Assembly: GCA_024689865.1 (NCBI GenBank)
Contig: JAILDA010000014.1
Span: 1 to 33,076, forward strand
From: Clostridia bacterium
GTDB taxonomy: Bacteria; Bacillota; Clostridia; Peptostreptococcales; Anaerovoracaceae
Direction: 5' to 3'
DNA length: 33,076 nucleotides
Shown: positions 8,499 to 16,948 of the stretch, one piece after another
Position numbering within the stretch: the stretch's first letter is position 1
How the letters are laid out: each line of letters begins with the position of its first letter
The notes under the pieces: generated by a model
Told to the model about the DNA's origin: nothing
What the model saw: the letters and a program-made list of their open reading frames with translations, nothing else
The model's database searches: none
Position numbers and translations under genes: made by a program

Positions 8499-9779
8499 AT
8501 GAAAAAGATCATCGCTGTTATTCTGGCGCTCGTACTGGTCCTCGGACTTGCTGCATGCGGAACGCCGGCTAACAACACCCCGGCCAACAACACCACTCCG
8601 GCTAACAACACTACTCCGGAACCGCAGGCTAAGACCTACAACGTAGGCATGGTCTGCATAGGCGACGACAACGCCGCTTACGACAGAAACTTCTACATGG
8701 CAGCCGATGCCGCCAAGGCCGAGCTCGCCAAGAAGGGCATCAACATCGAGTGGCAGTACACCTACAACCACCCGGCAGGAAAGGACGTTGCCGACGACTG
8801 CGAAAAGCTGGCCGGCGACCTGAACTGCGTAGCAGTATTCCTTAACTCCTACGGCCAGGAAGACGCGATGCTTCCCATAGCCAAGGATTATCCCAACACC
8901 GTATTCGTGGGAATGACCAACGAAGGTTCCATGAGGGACGATCTTGACAACACCGTAAACTCCTTCCCCAGCATATTCGAAGCCAGATATCTGGCAGGCG
9001 TTGCCGCAGGCTGCAAGCTGAACGAGCTCATCGAGAACGGCACCATCAAGGCTGAACAGGCTGTCATCGGTTACGTAGGCGCCTATACCTTCGCCGAAGT
9101 AGTTTCCGGCTACACCTCCTTCTATCTTGGAGCAAAGAGCGTTTGCCCCTCCGCTACCATGATCGTTAAGTTCATCGGTTCCTGGGGCGATCCTCAGATG
9201 GAAGCTACCACCGCTCAGGACCTTATCGATAACGGCGCCGTGCTGATCTCCCAGCACTCCGACTCCACCACTCCGGCTACCACCGCTCAGGCTAACAAGA
9301 TAAAGGGCACTGACGTTCCCGTAGCTCACGTAGGATACAACATCGACATGAGCGACGTTGCTCCGGAAAGCTCCATCATCTCCTCCAGAATAGACTGGAC
9401 CAACTACATGGTCTACGTCATCGAGAAGGCTGTTAAGGGCGAGAAGGTAGACAAGGACTACACCGGTCACGGACTTAAGGACGGAGACGTTAAGCTTACC
9501 GCTCTCAACGAAAAGGTAGCCGCCAAGGGCACCGCGGAAGCAATAAAGGCTGCCGAGGACGAGATCAAGTCCGGTAAGCTCCAGGTATTCGACGTTACCA
9601 AGTTCACCATCGGCGGAAAGACCGCAGAGCACGCTCTTGTGGACATGACCGGCGACTTCGTGGGCGACGAGGGATTCGACGCCATCTTCGACGGTTACTA
9701 TCACGAGTCCTACTTCAAGTCCGCTCCGGCATTCGACCTCAGAATCGACGGAATAACCCTCCTCAACGAGGCTTACTAA
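8499..9779 (+). CDS. BMP-family ABC transporter substrate-binding lipoprotein (nucleoside-type)
   Basis: This 426-residue protein begins with a lipoprotein signal (MKKIIAVILALVLVLGLAAC), and C20 is the lipid-modified residue. A low-complexity linker with three PANNT units follows, then a BMP/PnrA-like domain with landmarks ARYLAGVAAG, YVGAYTF and HVGYN. The family mostly binds purine nucleosides and passes them to an ABC permease, which fits xpt upstream and the importer genes downstream. The ribosome site AAGGAGA is strong. Codon use differs from its neighbours: isoleucine is mainly ATC here and mainly ATA elsewhere, as expected for a highly expressed protein. Hairpins and an internal promoter separate it from the ATPase gene, consistent with more binding protein than transporter being made. 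Confidence 0.95.
   Translation: MKKIIAVILALVLVLGLAACGTPANNTPANNTTPANNTTPEPQAKTYNVGMVCIGDDNAAYDRNFYMAADAAKAELAKKGINIEWQYTYNHPAGKDVADDCEKLAGDLNCVAVFLNSYGQEDAMLPIAKDYPNTVFVGMTNEGSMRDDLDNTVNSFPSIFEARYLAGVAAGCKLNELIENGTIKAEQAVIGYVGAYTFAEVVSGYTSFYLGAKSVCPSATMIVKFIGSWGDPQMEATTAQDLIDNGAVLISQHSDSTTPATTAQANKIKGTDVPVAHVGYNIDMSDVAPESSIISSRIDWTNYMVYVIEKAVKGEKVDKDYTGHGLKDGDVKLTALNEKVAAKGTAEAIKAAEDEIKSGKLQVFDVTKFTIGGKTAEHALVDMTGDFVGDEGFDAIFDGYYHESYFKSAPAFDLRIDGITLLNEAY
8562..8627 (+). repeat. PANNT micro-repeat in lipoprotein linker
   Basis: Three near-identical 15-18 base units coding for PANNT(T) follow the lipidated cysteine. They form a flexible tether between membrane and binding domain. Slippage could change the copy number. 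Confidence 0.85.
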
Positions 9780-9821
9780 TTACATTCCGGCGCAATTTAC
9801 CGCGACTGATGCAGATTAGTG

Positions 9822-9830
9822 TGATATAAT
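9822..9830 (+). promoter_or_regulatory. Extended -10 promoter before the nucleoside ABC ATPase
   Basis: TGATATAAT is an extended -10 element with a perfect TATAAT. The matching -35 position (GCGACT at about 9802) is poor, as is usual for extended -10 promoters. It would give the ATPase and permeases a transcript separate from xpt-bmp. Confidence 0.6.
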
Positions 9831-9834
9831 AAGA

Positions 9835-9868
9835 CGAAAGGGGACAGCTTGCGCGCCGCCCCCTTTCG
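9835..9868 (+). repeat. Hairpin downstream of the bmp gene
   Basis: CGAAAGGGG (9835-9843) pairs perfectly with CCCCTTTCG (9860-9868) around a 16-base loop. No T-run follows. In the read-through message it could protect the 3' end of the bmp mRNA or slow polymerase. It starts almost at the predicted start site of the internal promoter. Confidence 0.7.
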
Positions 9869-9875
9869 CCGTATT

Positions 9876-9917
9876 CAGGCCGGGATCACGATCCGGGCCT
9901 GCCCGATTTCCTCTTTT
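9876..9917 (+). terminator. Possible weak terminator/attenuator before the ATPase gene
   Basis: CAGGCC (9876-9881) pairs with GGCCTG (9896-9901). One mismatch follows, then GGAT/ATCC around a CACG tetraloop. The tail CCCGATTTCCTCTTTT is T-rich but interrupted, so termination would be partial at best. Confidence 0.45.
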
Positions 9918-9932
9918 AACCAGGAGACAGCA

Positions 9933-11465
9933 ATGGATAAAGTACATGCTGTGGAGCTTAAAGGTGTTACCAAAAGCTTCGGCAGCAACATGGCAAACAA
10001 GAACATCGACCTTTTCGTGGACAAAGGGGAGATAATGGCTCTGCTGGGCGAGAACGGCTCCGGCAAGACCACACTCATGAACATCCTCGCCGGCATTTAT
10101 CTTCCGGACGAGGGCCGCATATTCGTGGACGGAAAGGAAGTAACGATACGTTCTCCCAAGGACGCGTTCGACAACCGCATAGGCATGATACACCAGCACT
10201 TCAAGCTGGTGGATGTGTTTACCGCGGCGGAGAACATAGTGCTGGGTCTGGAAGGCACTGGCAAGCTGGATCTAAAGGCTGCGTCCTCCAAGGTGAGGGA
10301 GATAAGCAGAAAGTACGGTTTCGACATAGACCCGGACAAGAAGATATACGAAATGTCCGTGTCCGAAAAGCAGACCGTAGAGATAATAAAGGTGCTGTAC
10401 CGCGGGGCGGACATACTGATACTGGACGAGCCCACGGCGGTGCTTACGCCTCAGGAGATAGAAAAACTCTTTGCCGTAATGCGGGCCATGCGCCGCGACG
10501 GCAAGTCGATCATAATAATAACGCATAAGCTCAACGAGGTAATGGCGGTGTCGGACGTGGTGGCGGTGCTGCGCAAAGGCGAGCACATAGGCACGGTCCG
10601 CACCTCGGAGACCAGCCCCCAGGCTCTTACGGAGATGATGGTGGGCCGCAAGGTGGAGCTCAACATAGGAAGAAAGGATCCGGTGGATCCCAAGCCTCGC
10701 CTTACGATAGCCGGTCTTACGGTGCGCGACGGCGAGGGCGTAAAGAAACTGGACGACGTGGGCTTCATTGCATTCGGCGGCGAGATACTGGGGATCGCAG
10801 GTATTGCCGGCAGCGGACAGAAGGAGCTTCTGGAAGCCGTGGCAGGCCTTCGCAAGATAGAAAGCGGTTCCATAATCTACACCCCGGAGGGCAAGTCTCC
10901 GGCGGAACTTGTAGGCAAGACCCCCATGGAGATAAAGGACGCCGGCGTTGCCCTGGCCTTCGTGCCGGAGGACCGTCTGGGAATGGGCCTTGTAGGCGGC
11001 ATGGGCATGACAGGCAACATGCTTCTAAGGTCCTGGCACAAGAACAAGGGCATATTCGTGGACAGAAAGGCCCCGGAAAAGCTGGCGGCGGACGTAATGG
11101 AAAAGCTGGAGGTCGTAACTCCCGGAATCTACTATCCGGTGCGCAAGCTCTCCGGCGGAAACGTCCAGAAGGTGCTGGTAGGAAGAGAGATAGCGTCCGC
11201 GCCGTCGGTGCTGATGAGCGCCTACGCTGTCCGCGGACTGGACATAAACACTTCGTATACGATATATAACCTGATGTGTCAGCAGAAAGAAAAGGGCGTA
11301 GCGGTAATATTCGTCGGGGAGGACCTGGACGTGCTGCTTGAGCTCTGCGACCGCATACTCGTTCTGTGCGGAGGAAAGGTCTCCGGCGTTGTGGACGCAA
11401 GGACGGCCACCAAGGAACAGCTTGGGCTTCTGATGACGTCGGTAGGCGGAAAGGAGGCAAACTGA
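9933..11465 (+). CDS. Nucleoside ABC transporter ATP-binding protein (two fused ATPase domains)
   Basis: This is the cytoplasmic motor of a BMP-dependent nucleoside importer (NupA/YufO-like, RbsA architecture). The ORF track starts at 9849, but ATG 9933 has AGGAGA five bases upstream and gives MDKVHAVELKGV, 510 residues. NBD1 has Walker A GENGSGKTT at 39-47 and Walker B ILILDEPTAVLTPQE at about 161-174. Its signature, MSVSEKQTVE, departs from the usual LSVGxQQRVE. NBD2 has a lysine-free Walker A-like GIAGSGQKE, as is normal in this family, a good signature LSGGNVQKV, and VLMSAYAVRGLD where the family usually has a QPTRGLD-like sequence. ATP hydrolysis is therefore probably asymmetric. It overlaps the next gene by one base. 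Substrate inferred from context. Confidence 0.95.
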   Translation: MDKVHAVELKGVTKSFGSNMANKNIDLFVDKGEIMALLGENGSGKTTLMNILAGIYLPDEGRIFVDGKEVTIRSPKDAFDNRIGMIHQHFKLVDVFTAAENIVLGLEGTGKLDLKAASSKVREISRKYGFDIDPDKKIYEMSVSEKQTVEIIKVLYRGADILILDEPTAVLTPQEIEKLFAVMRAMRRDGKSIIIITHKLNEVMAVSDVVAVLRKGEHIGTVRTSETSPQALTEMMVGRKVELNIGRKDPVDPKPRLTIAGLTVRDGEGVKKLDDVGFIAFGGEILGIAGIAGSGQKELLEAVAGLRKIESGSIIYTPEGKSPAELVGKTPMEIKDAGVALAFVPEDRLGMGLVGGMGMTGNMLLRSWHKNKGIFVDRKAPEKLAADVMEKLEVVTPGIYYPVRKLSGGNVQKVLVGREIASAPSVLMSAYAVRGLDINTSYTIYNLMCQQKEKGVAVIFVGEDLDVLLELCDRILVLCGGKVSGVVDARTATKEQLGLLMTSVGGKEAN

Positions 11466-12544
11466 TGCACGGAAAGACTCCTTTCGTAAGGCTCACCAAG
11501 CGCGAGAACATGCCCAGGGGCAAAGTGTGGATGATACGTTTCGGATCGTTCATATTCGCGCTCCTTATAGGCATGCTAATATTTGCGGTAATAGGGGCCA
11601 AGCCGCTCAGCGCGTACGGTTCCATAATACAGGGCGCTCTGGGAAGGCGCACGGGAATACGCCAGGTAGTGCGCGACGCCATACCTCTTCTGGGAACGGC
11701 TCTGGCTCTTGCGCCTTGCTTTAAGATGCGCTACTGGAACATAGGCGCGGAAGGCCAGATAACCATAGGCGCGGTGGCTGCAACGTTCTTTGCAGTGCAC
11801 TTCAAGACCATGCCCGCCGTGGCTCTGCTGCTTATAATGGCCGTGGCCGGAATAGTCCTGGGCGGCGTGTGGGCGCTGATCCCGGCGATCTTCAAGTCCC
11901 GCTGGGGCACCAACGAAACGCTCTTTACCCTTATGATGAACTACATCGGCATAGGCATCGCAGCCTGGCTGGTGGGCGGTCCGTGGGAAGGCAAGCCCGG
12001 AAGCCAGATAATGCCTGTGTTTACCCGCAACGCAATGCTTCCCAAGGTGCTTGGGATCAACTGCGGATGGATAGTAGTCATAGTGCTTACCGTGCTGATG
12101 TTCATATACATGCGCTACACCAAGCATGGCTACGAAGTCCATGTTCTGGGCGAGTCCGAGAACACCGCCAGATACGCCGGCATGAACGTGCCTAAGATAA
12201 TAATGCGCACGGCGGCTCTGTCCGGAGCCATCTGCGGACTGGTTGGATTCCTGGTGGTAAGCGGCACGGACGGAACGCTTTACGCGGACGTTGCCGGAGG
12301 CGCCGGATTCACTGCCATAACGGTGTGCTGGCTGGCTCAGCTGAACCCATTCGCAATGATCGTGATAGCTCTGATGCTGTCCGTGCTCTCCAAGGGTGCA
12401 AGCACGCTGCAGAGCGCCATGGGAATACCGGCGTCCATAACGGACATACTTACCGGAATAATACTCCTGTCCATGCTGGGCTGCGAGTTCTTCATAAACT
12501 ACAAGATGCACTTCCGTAAGTCGTCGGATAAGGAGGCCGCATGA
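11465..12544 (+). CDS. Nucleoside ABC transporter permease, subunit 1
   Basis: This is an integral membrane permease of the BPD_transp_2 family. The ORF track starts at 11366, but the supported start is ATG 11465, overlapping the ATPase TGA by one base, with AAGGAGG seven bases upstream. The 359-residue protein has about eight to ten hydrophobic segments. It carries the family sequences RYWNIGAEGQITIGA and ARYAGMNVPKII, typical of NupB/YufP-like permeases that pair with BMP lipoproteins. It overlaps the second permease by four bases (ATGA). The two permeases would form the heterodimeric channel. Confidence 0.95.
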   Translation: MHGKTPFVRLTKRENMPRGKVWMIRFGSFIFALLIGMLIFAVIGAKPLSAYGSIIQGALGRRTGIRQVVRDAIPLLGTALALAPCFKMRYWNIGAEGQITIGAVAATFFAVHFKTMPAVALLLIMAVAGIVLGGVWALIPAIFKSRWGTNETLFTLMMNYIGIGIAAWLVGGPWEGKPGSQIMPVFTRNAMLPKVLGINCGWIVVIVLTVLMFIYMRYTKHGYEVHVLGESENTARYAGMNVPKIIMRTAALSGAICGLVGFLVVSGTDGTLYADVAGGAGFTAITVCWLAQLNPFAMIVIALMLSVLSKGASTLQSAMGIPASITDILTGIILLSMLGCEFFINYKMHFRKSSDKEAA

Positions 12545-13536
12545 TGGGTACTCTGGACTTCATAATAGCTCTTATAAGGGCAGCCGTGTTCAACGGCACT
12601 CCGCTGATGTACGGAACCTCCGGCGAGATCCTTACGGAGAAGTCGGGCAACCTTAACCTGGGTGTGGAAGGCCTGATGTTCATGGGCGGAGCCTTCGGAC
12701 TGCTGGGTGCTTTTACCTACGGCAACGCCATGGGTGACAACGCGAGCGGCGTGGTAGCCGTTATAATTGCTCTGGTATGCGCTTTTGCGGCAGGCTGCTT
12801 CGGATCGCTGATATTCAGCTTCCTTACGATAACGCTGCGCGCCAACCAGAACGTTACAGGTCTTGCTCTTACGATACTCGGCACCGGCGTGGGCCAGTTC
12901 GTAGGCGAGATGATGCGTCTTAAGGTGGGCGGCAACGTTGCGATAAGCAATGCTCTTAAGCTTGCGTTCGCAAACTCTCCGTTCCCGCAGACGCTGCAGA
13001 ACATCCCGGTCGTGGGACCGCTGATCTTCGGATACAACATATTCGTGTATCTTGGAATAATCATGATCATCGTCATGCATCACTTCCTGGCTAAGACCCG
13101 CAAGGGCCTGTATCTCAGGTCCGTGGGCGAGTCCCCGTCGACGGCGGATTCCGCGGGAATAAACGTTACCAGGTACAGATACATAGCAACGGTAATAGGC
13201 GGGGGCATCTCCGCGATAGGCGGCATGGTCTACACCATGACGATCTCCGGAACGGTCTGGAACCACACCGGTCTTTCCGGCGAAGGCTGGGTAGCCGTGG
13301 CGCTGGTAATATTCTGCCTGTGGAAGCCTATCAACAGCCTCTGGGGATCCGTGCTCTTCGGCGCTCTGCTGATACTCTACATAAGGCTGCCGCTGCCGTT
13401 CATACCCACTCAGATCTACAAGGTGGTGCCGTACATCGTTACCGCCCTGGTCCTTATAATGGTGTCCATACGCCAGAGGCGCGAGGATCAGCCGCCGGCA
13501 GCGCTGGGCACGGCATATTTCCGCGAAGACAGATAG
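12541..13536 (+). CDS. Nucleoside ABC transporter permease, subunit 2
   Basis: This is the second BPD_transp_2 permease of the importer, 331 residues and almost entirely hydrophobic. Landmarks are GTSGEILTEKSGNLNLGVEGLMFMGGAFG near the N-terminus and RSVGESPSTADSAGINV in the coupling region, both typical of NupC/YufQ-like proteins. The ATG at 12541 overlaps the previous stop (ATGA) with AAGGAGG upstream, a tightly coupled operon junction. An adjacent second ATG (12544) is possible. This completes a binding protein-ATPase-permease-permease set. The next gene starts seven bases downstream but belongs to a different pathway. Confidence 0.95.
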   Translation: MMGTLDFIIALIRAAVFNGTPLMYGTSGEILTEKSGNLNLGVEGLMFMGGAFGLLGAFTYGNAMGDNASGVVAVIIALVCAFAAGCFGSLIFSFLTITLRANQNVTGLALTILGTGVGQFVGEMMRLKVGGNVAISNALKLAFANSPFPQTLQNIPVVGPLIFGYNIFVYLGIIMIIVMHHFLAKTRKGLYLRSVGESPSTADSAGINVTRYRYIATVIGGGISAIGGMVYTMTISGTVWNHTGLSGEGWVAVALVIFCLWKPINSLWGSVLFGALLILYIRLPLPFIPTQIYKVVPYIVTALVLIMVSIRQRREDQPPAALGTAYFREDR

Positions 13537-13543
13537 AAGTTGC

Positions 13544-15787
13544 ATGAGCGCGCCGGACCGCAGGCCGCGGTGCGCAGCAGGTATCAACTTGTTCAGACAA
13601 GCAAAAGAAAAAAAAGGCGTCCTTATCTGCGGAGCCTACGGGCTCGGCAATTCCGGGGACGAGGCGATACTGGAGGCAGTCCTCTCCCAGATAAAGGAGG
13701 CGGACAGCACGGTACCCGTTACCGTAATTTCAAGAGATCCGCGCCGGACCGCAGACCTTCACAAGGTCCGTGCGGTCTGGTCTTTTAATGTTTTCGGACT
13801 CATCCGCGCTTTCAGGCGCAGCGGCCTTTTCTTAAGCGGCGGCGGAAGCCTCATCCAGGACGTCACCAGCCGCAGGAGCCTGCTGTATTACCTTGCCACC
13901 TTAAGGCTTGCGAAGCGCTTCGGGTGCAGCGTGGTTATGTACGGCTGCGGCATAGGACCGGTGGAAAAGACTGCCGACAGAAAGCTTGCGGCCAAGGTCA
14001 TAAACAAGTGCGCAGACTGCATAACGCTGAGGGATTCCAGGGCGCAGAAGGAGCTGGAGGCATTGGGCGTGTCCGGCAAGGACGTGCGTATAAGCGGTGA
14101 TCCGGCTCTGTCGCTTGCGGCAGCGGAAGGAACGGAACTGGACAGGGCGATGAGAGCTCTGGGCATGGATCCGGAGGAAAGGTACATAGCGTTCTCCCTA
14201 AGGGACATGGGCGAGGACAAGCTGCCGGCTTCCCTGGTGGCGGGCGCTGCGGACGAATGCAGCAGAAAGTTCGGCTGCCGCACCGTATTCATCTGCAACA
14301 GCAAGGAAGACGGCGCGTTTGCGGAGCGTGTTTCCGAGCTTATGGAAACACCTTTCATGATAGTTATGGAGGGCCTGAGATCCTCCGTCGTGCTGGGAAT
14401 AATGTCCAGGGCGGCGGCATTGGTCTCCGGACGACTTCATTCCCTTATATTCGCCGCGGGCGCAGGCGCTCCGGCAGTCGCGGTGTCCTACGACCCCAAG
14501 GTGACCGGTTTCATGGAAGACCTTGGCTGCGGCAGAACGATAGCCCTGGAAGACCTTACTCAGGAGCTTCTGGTGGAGAGCGTGGAGCAGGTGCTGGGCG
14601 AAGACAGACAGCAGCTGGCGGCCCGCGCGGAGGAATTAAAAAATCAGGAACTGGTCAATTCGGAAGTCCTTAAGGAATTCATGGAGAAGACCGGAGTAAG
14701 CATTCCCCGCGAGGAAAAGCCGGACGGCCCGGTAAAGCTTGCGTTCTTTACGTCGGACTTTAAGATAGGCGGAATGCAGAAATCGCTGGTCAATCTGCTT
14801 AAGAACCTGGACCACGAGCGCTGCGAGGCAGACGTGTACTACTACGAGGACGAGATCTTCTACGAGCTGCCTGTCTGCAAAGGCATCAACTACATAAAGC
14901 TGGAGCCCAAACCCTACTGGTACCGCTTCGTGTACTTCCGGCTTCTGATGCAGTTCGCAAAGGACCCGGCCCCCGGCAAGCACTACGATGTTGCGATAGA
15001 CTTCAACAGCTACCAGAACGAATGCGCCCTGTACGCCTGCACCGTAGACGCGGACAAGCGCGTTATGTTCGTGCACAACGACGTGGAGCGCAAGCTGGAG
15101 GAAGAGCCGAAATACAGGGTGCTGTGGCATTTCTTTAAAGGTAAGTTCGCGTATTACGACGAGTTCGCGGCGGTTTCGACGGGCATCGTGGAGAGCTTCC
15201 GCAGAGCGTCCGGCACCGATAAGCCTATCTGGATAGTGCCGAACTACGTAGACACCGAGGAGATATTCCAGAAGGCGGACAAGCCTCTGGTGTTCCGCTT
15301 CGACAACAGCAAATACAACCTCTGCGCCGTGGGCAGGCTGTGCCACCAGAAGGGTTTCGACATCCTGCTGGATATCTACGGCCGCGCGGCGGAGCTTAGG
15401 CAGGATCTGCATCTTTACATCATCGGCGACGGTCCGGACAAGGATTCCTTAAGGCTTAAGGCCCGCGAGATGGAGATAGACCGCAGGATGACTTTCCTGG
15501 GCAACCAGCCGAACCCCTACGCGTACATGTCCCACATGGACGGACTGGCTCTTACCAGCCGCTACGAGGGGCAGGGCATGGTGATAATGGAAGCCAAGGC
15601 GCTGGGTCTGGATCTTTACGTTTCCAGAAATCTGGAAGGATGCAATCAGGGCATACGCTGCAGCGACGACATCGCGGCGGAGCTTCTGACCGCGGACAAG
15701 AAGGTCAAGGTGCGCGACGACCTGAGCGCGTACAACAGGAACATAACCAGGCAGCTGGCCAGGATATTCGGCATCCCGGCAGAATGA
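13544..15787 (+). CDS. CsaB polysaccharide pyruvyl transferase fused to a GT4 glycosyltransferase
   Basis: This 747-residue protein has two enzymes in one chain. Residues about 25-380 match CsaB, which adds pyruvate ketal to secondary cell wall polymer ManNAc so SLH-domain proteins can bind. Landmarks are LICGAYGLGNSGDEAIL, LSGGGSLIQD, YGCGIGPV and SGRLHSLIFAAGAGAP. Residues about 397-747 are a GT4 glycosyltransferase: KIGGMQKSLVNLL, VGRLCHQKGFDILL, IIGDGPDK and the EGQGMVIMEA E-x7-E motif. CsaB is normally a single-domain protein of about 360 residues. No stop or frame change separates the two parts. The start is uncertain: ATG 13544 lacks a clear ribosome site and begins seven bases after the permease stop. 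A TTG about 45 bases downstream is an alternative. TagA and a ligase downstream support a wall-polymer role. Confidence 0.92.
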   Translation: MSAPDRRPRCAAGINLFRQAKEKKGVLICGAYGLGNSGDEAILEAVLSQIKEADSTVPVTVISRDPRRTADLHKVRAVWSFNVFGLIRAFRRSGLFLSGGGSLIQDVTSRRSLLYYLATLRLAKRFGCSVVMYGCGIGPVEKTADRKLAAKVINKCADCITLRDSRAQKELEALGVSGKDVRISGDPALSLAAAEGTELDRAMRALGMDPEERYIAFSLRDMGEDKLPASLVAGAADECSRKFGCRTVFICNSKEDGAFAERVSELMETPFMIVMEGLRSSVVLGIMSRAAALVSGRLHSLIFAAGAGAPAVAVSYDPKVTGFMEDLGCGRTIALEDLTQELLVESVEQVLGEDRQQLAARAEELKNQELVNSEVLKEFMEKTGVSIPREEKPDGPVKLAFFTSDFKIGGMQKSLVNLLKNLDHERCEADVYYYEDEIFYELPVCKGINYIKLEPKPYWYRFVYFRLLMQFAKDPAPGKHYDVAIDFNSYQNECALYACTVDADKRVMFVHNDVERKLEEEPKYRVLWHFFKGKFAYYDEFAAVSTGIVESFRRASGTDKPIWIVPNYVDTEEIFQKADKPLVFRFDNSKYNLCAVGRLCHQKGFDILLDIYGRAAELRQDLHLYIIGDGPDKDSLRLKAREMEIDRRMTFLGNQPNPYAYMSHMDGLALTSRYEGQGMVIMEAKALGLDLYVSRNLEGCNQGIRCSDDIAAELLTADKKVKVRDDLSAYNRNITRQLARIFGIPAE

Positions 15788-15817
15788 CAGGACGGACCGG
15801 ATGCCCGGAGGAAGCGT

Positions 15818-16948
15818 TTGAAGATCCTTTTTCTTATAAACAAGGCCGGCGGAGGCGGGAGCGAGCGTTTCGTACTGGATCTGGCGGAGGAGCTTAAGAG
15901 CCGCGGCATCGAGTGCGTCCTGGCCTACGGTCTGGAAGGGCAGCTTGCGGACAGAGCCCGCGCGGCAGGCATTAAGACCGTTAAGCTTGGGCTTAAGCGC
16001 CGGGACTTTTTTTCGGCGTCCGGAAGGATAGCGGAGCTTTGCAGAAGCGAAGCCATAGACGTTATCCACGCACAGTTTCCGCGCGAGAACTTATATGCTC
16101 TGCGTTCCCTGAAATATTACGGCAGACCGAAGGTGGTCTGGACCTGCCACTGGTATCAGGCCCAGGGCATCAAGTGGCGGCTTATCAATAAAGCATATGC
16201 AGAAAAGCTGTTCGCTGCAGCAGCCGTCTACGAGGGCGGCATGCAGATCCTTAAGGAGAACGGGATTCCGGCGGACAAGGTCTGCTTCATTAACAACGGG
16301 GTAAAACTGCCGGAGGATGCAAAACTCTCAGATGCTGCCGGAGCCGCGGAAACAGCAGGTGCTGCGGAAGCGGCAGAGCCGGACGTTTTCGAGTGCTGCG
16401 TGCTCAGCAGATATTCCCCGGAAAAAGGCTTGGACATGCTTTTGGACAGCATCAAACTGCTGGATCCGGACAAGCCTTTCCGCTGCACGGTCTGCGGAGA
16501 CGGAGGGCTATACGGGCACATCGGAGACCGGATAAAAGCTGAAGGTCTGGAAGGCAGAGTGGTGCAGGCAGGATACCTTACGGACGCATTTCCTGTGCTG
16601 CAGGGATCGCAGCTTTTCCTAAGCCCTTCGTACAAGGAAGGCTTAAGCCTGGGACTTTTAGAGGCGCTTGCGGCAGGGCTCCCGTGCGTTGTAACGGACG
16701 CGGGCGCGTCGCGAAGCGTGGCGGAGGACGATCCTCGCTGCGGCATATGCGTAAGACCGGGCGACGCAAAAGCCTTCGCGGCAGCGATCGACAGGTACAT
16801 GAACGATAAGGATCTGCGCCTTGCGCACTCAAAAGCGGCGCGGGAAAAAGCGCAGAAATACAGCGTCCGCCGCATGGCAGACGAATACATAAGGCTCTAC
16901 GAATACGGGCCGGGCGGAATTTCGGGAGGACAGCATGAAGATCGCTGA
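15818..16948 (+). CDS. GT4 family glycosyltransferase
   Basis: This 376-residue glycosyltransferase has the GT-B fold. The start is TTG 15818 with GGAGG six bases upstream; the nearby ATG 15801 is out of frame and hits a stop. The N-terminal domain starts KILFLINKAGGGGSERFVLDLAEEL. The C-terminal nucleotide-sugar domain includes LSRYSPEKGLDMLL, VCGDGG and SPSYKEGLSLGLLEALAAGLP, with the E-x7-E pattern. Between the domains, near residues 170-190, is an alanine/glutamate-rich stretch (AAGAAETAGAAEAAEP) that looks like a low-complexity insertion. It would act at the inner membrane face, adding a sugar to a lipid-linked wall polymer. Donor and acceptor are unknown. It overlaps the DUF4330 gene by 14 bases. 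Confidence 0.93.
   Translation: MKILFLINKAGGGGSERFVLDLAEELKSRGIECVLAYGLEGQLADRARAAGIKTVKLGLKRRDFFSASGRIAELCRSEAIDVIHAQFPRENLYALRSLKYYGRPKVVWTCHWYQAQGIKWRLINKAYAEKLFAAAAVYEGGMQILKENGIPADKVCFINNGVKLPEDAKLSDAAGAAETAGAAEAAEPDVFECCVLSRYSPEKGLDMLLDSIKLLDPDKPFRCTVCGDGGLYGHIGDRIKAEGLEGRVVQAGYLTDAFPVLQGSQLFLSPSYKEGLSLGLLEALAAGLPCVVTDAGASRSVAEDDPRCGICVRPGDAKAFAAAIDRYMNDKDLRLAHSKAAREKAQKYSVRRMADEYIRLYEYGPGGISGGQHEDR

Noticed and set aside
7917-9704. 595-aa ORF on the minus strand over xpt and the BMP gene
   Set aside because: It is a shadow of two well-supported + strand genes, crosses their boundary, has no ribosome site and matches no family I know.
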